From an uncultured Clostridia bacterium (lineage in GTDB: Bacteria; Bacillota; Clostridia; Christensenellales; Aristaeellaceae), in the NCBI GenBank assembly GCA_904420265.1, contig CAJFUU010000169.1, positions 1 through 6,057 on the forward strand: a stretch of DNA of 6,057 nt. Reading direction: 5' to 3'. Below the pieces are notes generated by a model that ran no database searches, was not told the origin of the DNA, and saw nothing but the letters and a program-made list of their open reading frames with translations. Shown piece after piece: positions 5,081 to 6,057 of this stretch (its first letter is position 1; each line of letters opens with the position of its first letter). A program made the translations under genes and the position numbers.

Positions 5081-5597
5081 TGGAACGTTGCGCGTCCTGA
5101 GCGCCATTGCCGGCGTTTTGTTGATTGTGGCGGGCGTCATCTGCCTGTGCAACCAGGAGACGGCGGTGCTGTCGGCGGGGTTGATTCTTGGTATCTTCAT
5201 GCTGGTGTCGGGCATTGTGCAGATTGTCATGTTTGCCCGGGGCCGGTCGATGTTCTTCAGCTCGGCCTGGCTTTTGCTGGATGGCATTCTCACGGTGCTT
5301 TTATCGCTGTTCCTTTTGTTCAATCAGGCGTTTACGCTTCTGTCGCTGCCGGTGCTGTTCTCGCTGTGGTTGCTTTTTTCGGGCGTATCGCGCATCGTCG
5401 CCTCCGTGGATTTGCGCACGCTGGGTTCGCGCCGGTGGGGCTGGATTCTGGCGCTGGGCATTATTCTGCTGGTCGTGGGCTTTATCGGCCTGATGGATCC
5501 CTGGCTGAGCGTTCAGGCCCTGGGCGTCACGCTGGGCATCGCCTTCATTCTGGAGGGCATAGATTCCATCGTCAACGGCTGCCTGACGGGAAAATAA
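5073..5597 (+). CDS. HdeD-like / DUF308 six-helix membrane protein
   Basis: This 174-residue protein is almost entirely hydrophobic, with six predicted membrane helices near residues 6-25, 32-55, 62-83, 87-109, 122-141 and 146-168. It has short charged loops such as RGRS (57-60) and DLRTLGSRR (113-121). The pattern of three repeated helix pairs, with small-residue helices and G-x-x-L/I-x-x-G spacing, fits the HdeD/DUF308 family. E. coli HdeD is linked to acid resistance at high cell density; in Bacillota the role is mostly unknown. The chosen ATG at 5073 has AAAGGAG (5056-5062) at 10-nt spacing; an in-frame GTG at 5064 would be only 1 nt from that site. The gene is divergent from the Xre-AbrB operon. 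No clear terminator follows; the downstream region is repeat copy B. Confidence 0.85.
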   Translation: MRSGTLRVLSAIAGVLLIVAGVICLCNQETAVLSAGLILGIFMLVSGIVQIVMFARGRSMFFSSAWLLLDGILTVLLSLFLLFNQAFTLLSLPVLFSLWLLFSGVSRIVASVDLRTLGSRRWGWILALGIILLVVGFIGLMDPWLSVQALGVTLGIAFILEGIDSIVNGCLTGK

Positions 5598-5693
5598 GCG
5601 CCGCGCAAGGCCCTGAAACACAATGGACTGCCGAAGCCATCGACAACTTCAGGTTGTTGGCAATCCCAACAGCAGGATGTCAACCCTCCTCAA
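5598..5693. other. Stretch between the HdeD-like gene and repeat copy B
   Basis: No gene and no T-tailed terminator are visible. GGACTGCC at 5625-5632 resembles the GACTGCCA end of the 26-bp block, so the repeat unit may begin here. Two mutually exclusive small hairpins follow: ACAAC/GTTGT (5643-5647, 5653-5657) and TGTTGG/CCAACA (5655-5660, 5666-5671). Confidence 0.4.
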
Positions 5694-5696
5694 GAG

Positions 5697-5726
5697 AGCG
5701 CGAGAGAGCGAAAGCCCTTTCGCGCT
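5697..5726 (+). repeat. Hairpin 1 of copy B with GAAA loop
   Basis: Arms AGCGCGA and TCGCGCT enclose GAGAGC, GAAA, GCCCTT, giving 12 pairs of 13 with one A-C mismatch. The GAAA loop closed by C-G is a GNRA tetraloop. The inner arm differs from copy A at five of ten positions, yet the stem remains, with one G-T pair in A replaced by A-T here. Confidence 0.65.
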
Positions 5727-5746
5727 TTCATCGTCCCCGGCGGCAG

Positions 5747-5770
5747 CTTGAAAACCTTCAGGTTTTCAAG
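5747..5770. repeat. Hairpin 2 of copy B, perfect 11-bp arms
   Basis: CTTGAAAACCT and AGGTTTTCAAG are exact inverted arms separated by TC. The copy A counterpart at 2854-2876 has a bulged base and different loop-proximal pairs. Confidence 0.7.
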
Positions 5771-5999
5771 CGGCAAAATAGCCTCGTATGCGTCGGGCAG
5801 GGCGGTTTTTGCGTCGGAAAATTCCATTCTCCTGCGCAAAAATTGGAAATAGTGGCCGGAGGCACAAAATCTTTCGGATTCTGCGGTTTTGCCAAAGCGG
5901 GAACCGCCACGGCCCAAATTGATAATTTAAGCTGCGGCGCCCGGCGGGTGCTGCTTCCCCGCCCGCCAGCTTGTCAAAATTGCTTTTTTGACAAACTGT

Positions 6000-6027
6000 A
6001 AGCCCCGAAGGTATTCCTTCGGGGCTT
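6000..6027. terminator. Perfect 12-bp hairpin with TATT loop, possible terminator
   Basis: AAGCCCCGAAGG, TATT, CCTTCGGGGCTT form a perfect stem; CTG/CAG flanks extend it past one bulged T. Its form is typical of intrinsic terminators, but neither side has a real T-run. It could end transcription of the HdeD-like gene (400 bp upstream) or of a convergent gene outside the window. It occupies the place held in copy A by the unrelated hairpin at 2269-2295. Confidence 0.4.
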
Positions 6028-6031
6028 CAGA

Positions 6032-6057
6032 ATGTTGACAAAGTCAACAGACTGCCA
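6032..6057 (+). repeat. Second copy of the 26-bp block, cut by the window edge
   Basis: All 26 bases equal 2071-2096, including the TGTTGACAAAGTCAACA core. It follows the hairpin at 6000-6027 by 4 bp, as the first copy follows 2041-2065 by 5 bp. It probably begins another repeat unit to the right. Confidence 0.85.

Larger units (their letters stand above)
5694..5994 (+). repeat. Intergenic hairpin-rich repeat, copy B
   Basis: This about 300-bp element matches the minus strand of copy A block for block: hairpin 1 (5697-5726), hairpin 2 (5747-5770), hairpin 4 (5863-5885), AAATT/AATTT (5916-5920, 5924-5928), GGCGGG/CCCGCC (5943-5948, 5962-5967) and TTGTCAAAA/TTTTGACAA (5971-5979, 5986-5994). 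It lacks copy A's 212-bp segment and the 2690-2728 hairpin. An open frame running through it from the HdeD-like region has no ribosome binding site and is not considered a gene. Confidence 0.8.

Noticed and set aside
5147..6001. 284-codon frame overlapping the HdeD-like gene and copy B
   Set aside because: Its first part is out of frame with a clear membrane protein and the rest is repeat sequence. It has no convincing start.

Overview
The window looks like a piece of chromosome from a G+C-rich member of the Bacillota, most likely a gut-type clostridium. The clues are strong AGGAGG-type ribosome binding sites, TATAAT-type promoters, a RocG/GudB-like glutamate dehydrogenase, and a small ABC exporter cassette led by an Xre regulator. 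This placement is inferred from gene style only. No rRNA, tRNA, CRISPR array, transposase or phage gene is visible.

Layout, left to right. (1) Positions 1-500, minus strand: the N-terminal third of an AspT/YidE-type membrane transporter that runs off the left edge. (2) Positions 501-758: a divergent intergenic region with a well-formed promoter facing each way. (3) Positions 759-2015, plus strand: a complete NAD-type glutamate dehydrogenase. (4) Positions 2016-2987: almost 1 kb with no credible gene, packed with inverted repeats (repeat copy A). (5) Positions 2988-4832, minus strand: a three-gene operon with overlapping ends, reading regulator (Xre HTH fused to an AbrB/SpoVT domain), ABC ATPase, ABC-2 permease. 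(6) Positions 4833-5072: a divergent regulatory region with a promoter for the regulator, a perfect 14-bp palindrome, an A+T-rich stretch and a possible 29-codon leader ORF. (7) Positions 5073-5597, plus strand: a six-helix HdeD/DUF308 membrane protein. (8) Positions 5598-6057: another gene-free stretch holding repeat copy B, in the opposite orientation to copy A.

The genes fall into two likely functional sets. Glutamate dehydrogenase and the divergent AspT-like carrier suggest amino-acid (glutamate/aspartate) metabolism and transport. The Xre-AbrB regulator most likely controls the ABC exporter it is co-transcribed with, in the manner of YtrA/YtrB or PmtR/Pmt modules, and may also affect the divergent HdeD-like gene. 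Both statements are inferences from gene order.

The least ordinary content is the pair of intergenic repeat regions. They share an ordered series of hairpins, several of which keep their stems although the bases differ. One copy has gained or lost whole modules: a 212-bp segment bounded by 24-bp direct repeats, and a separate long hairpin. A 26-bp block with a palindromic core follows a G+C-rich hairpin in both regions. This looks like a modular, palindrome-rich intergenic repeat family of unknown function.
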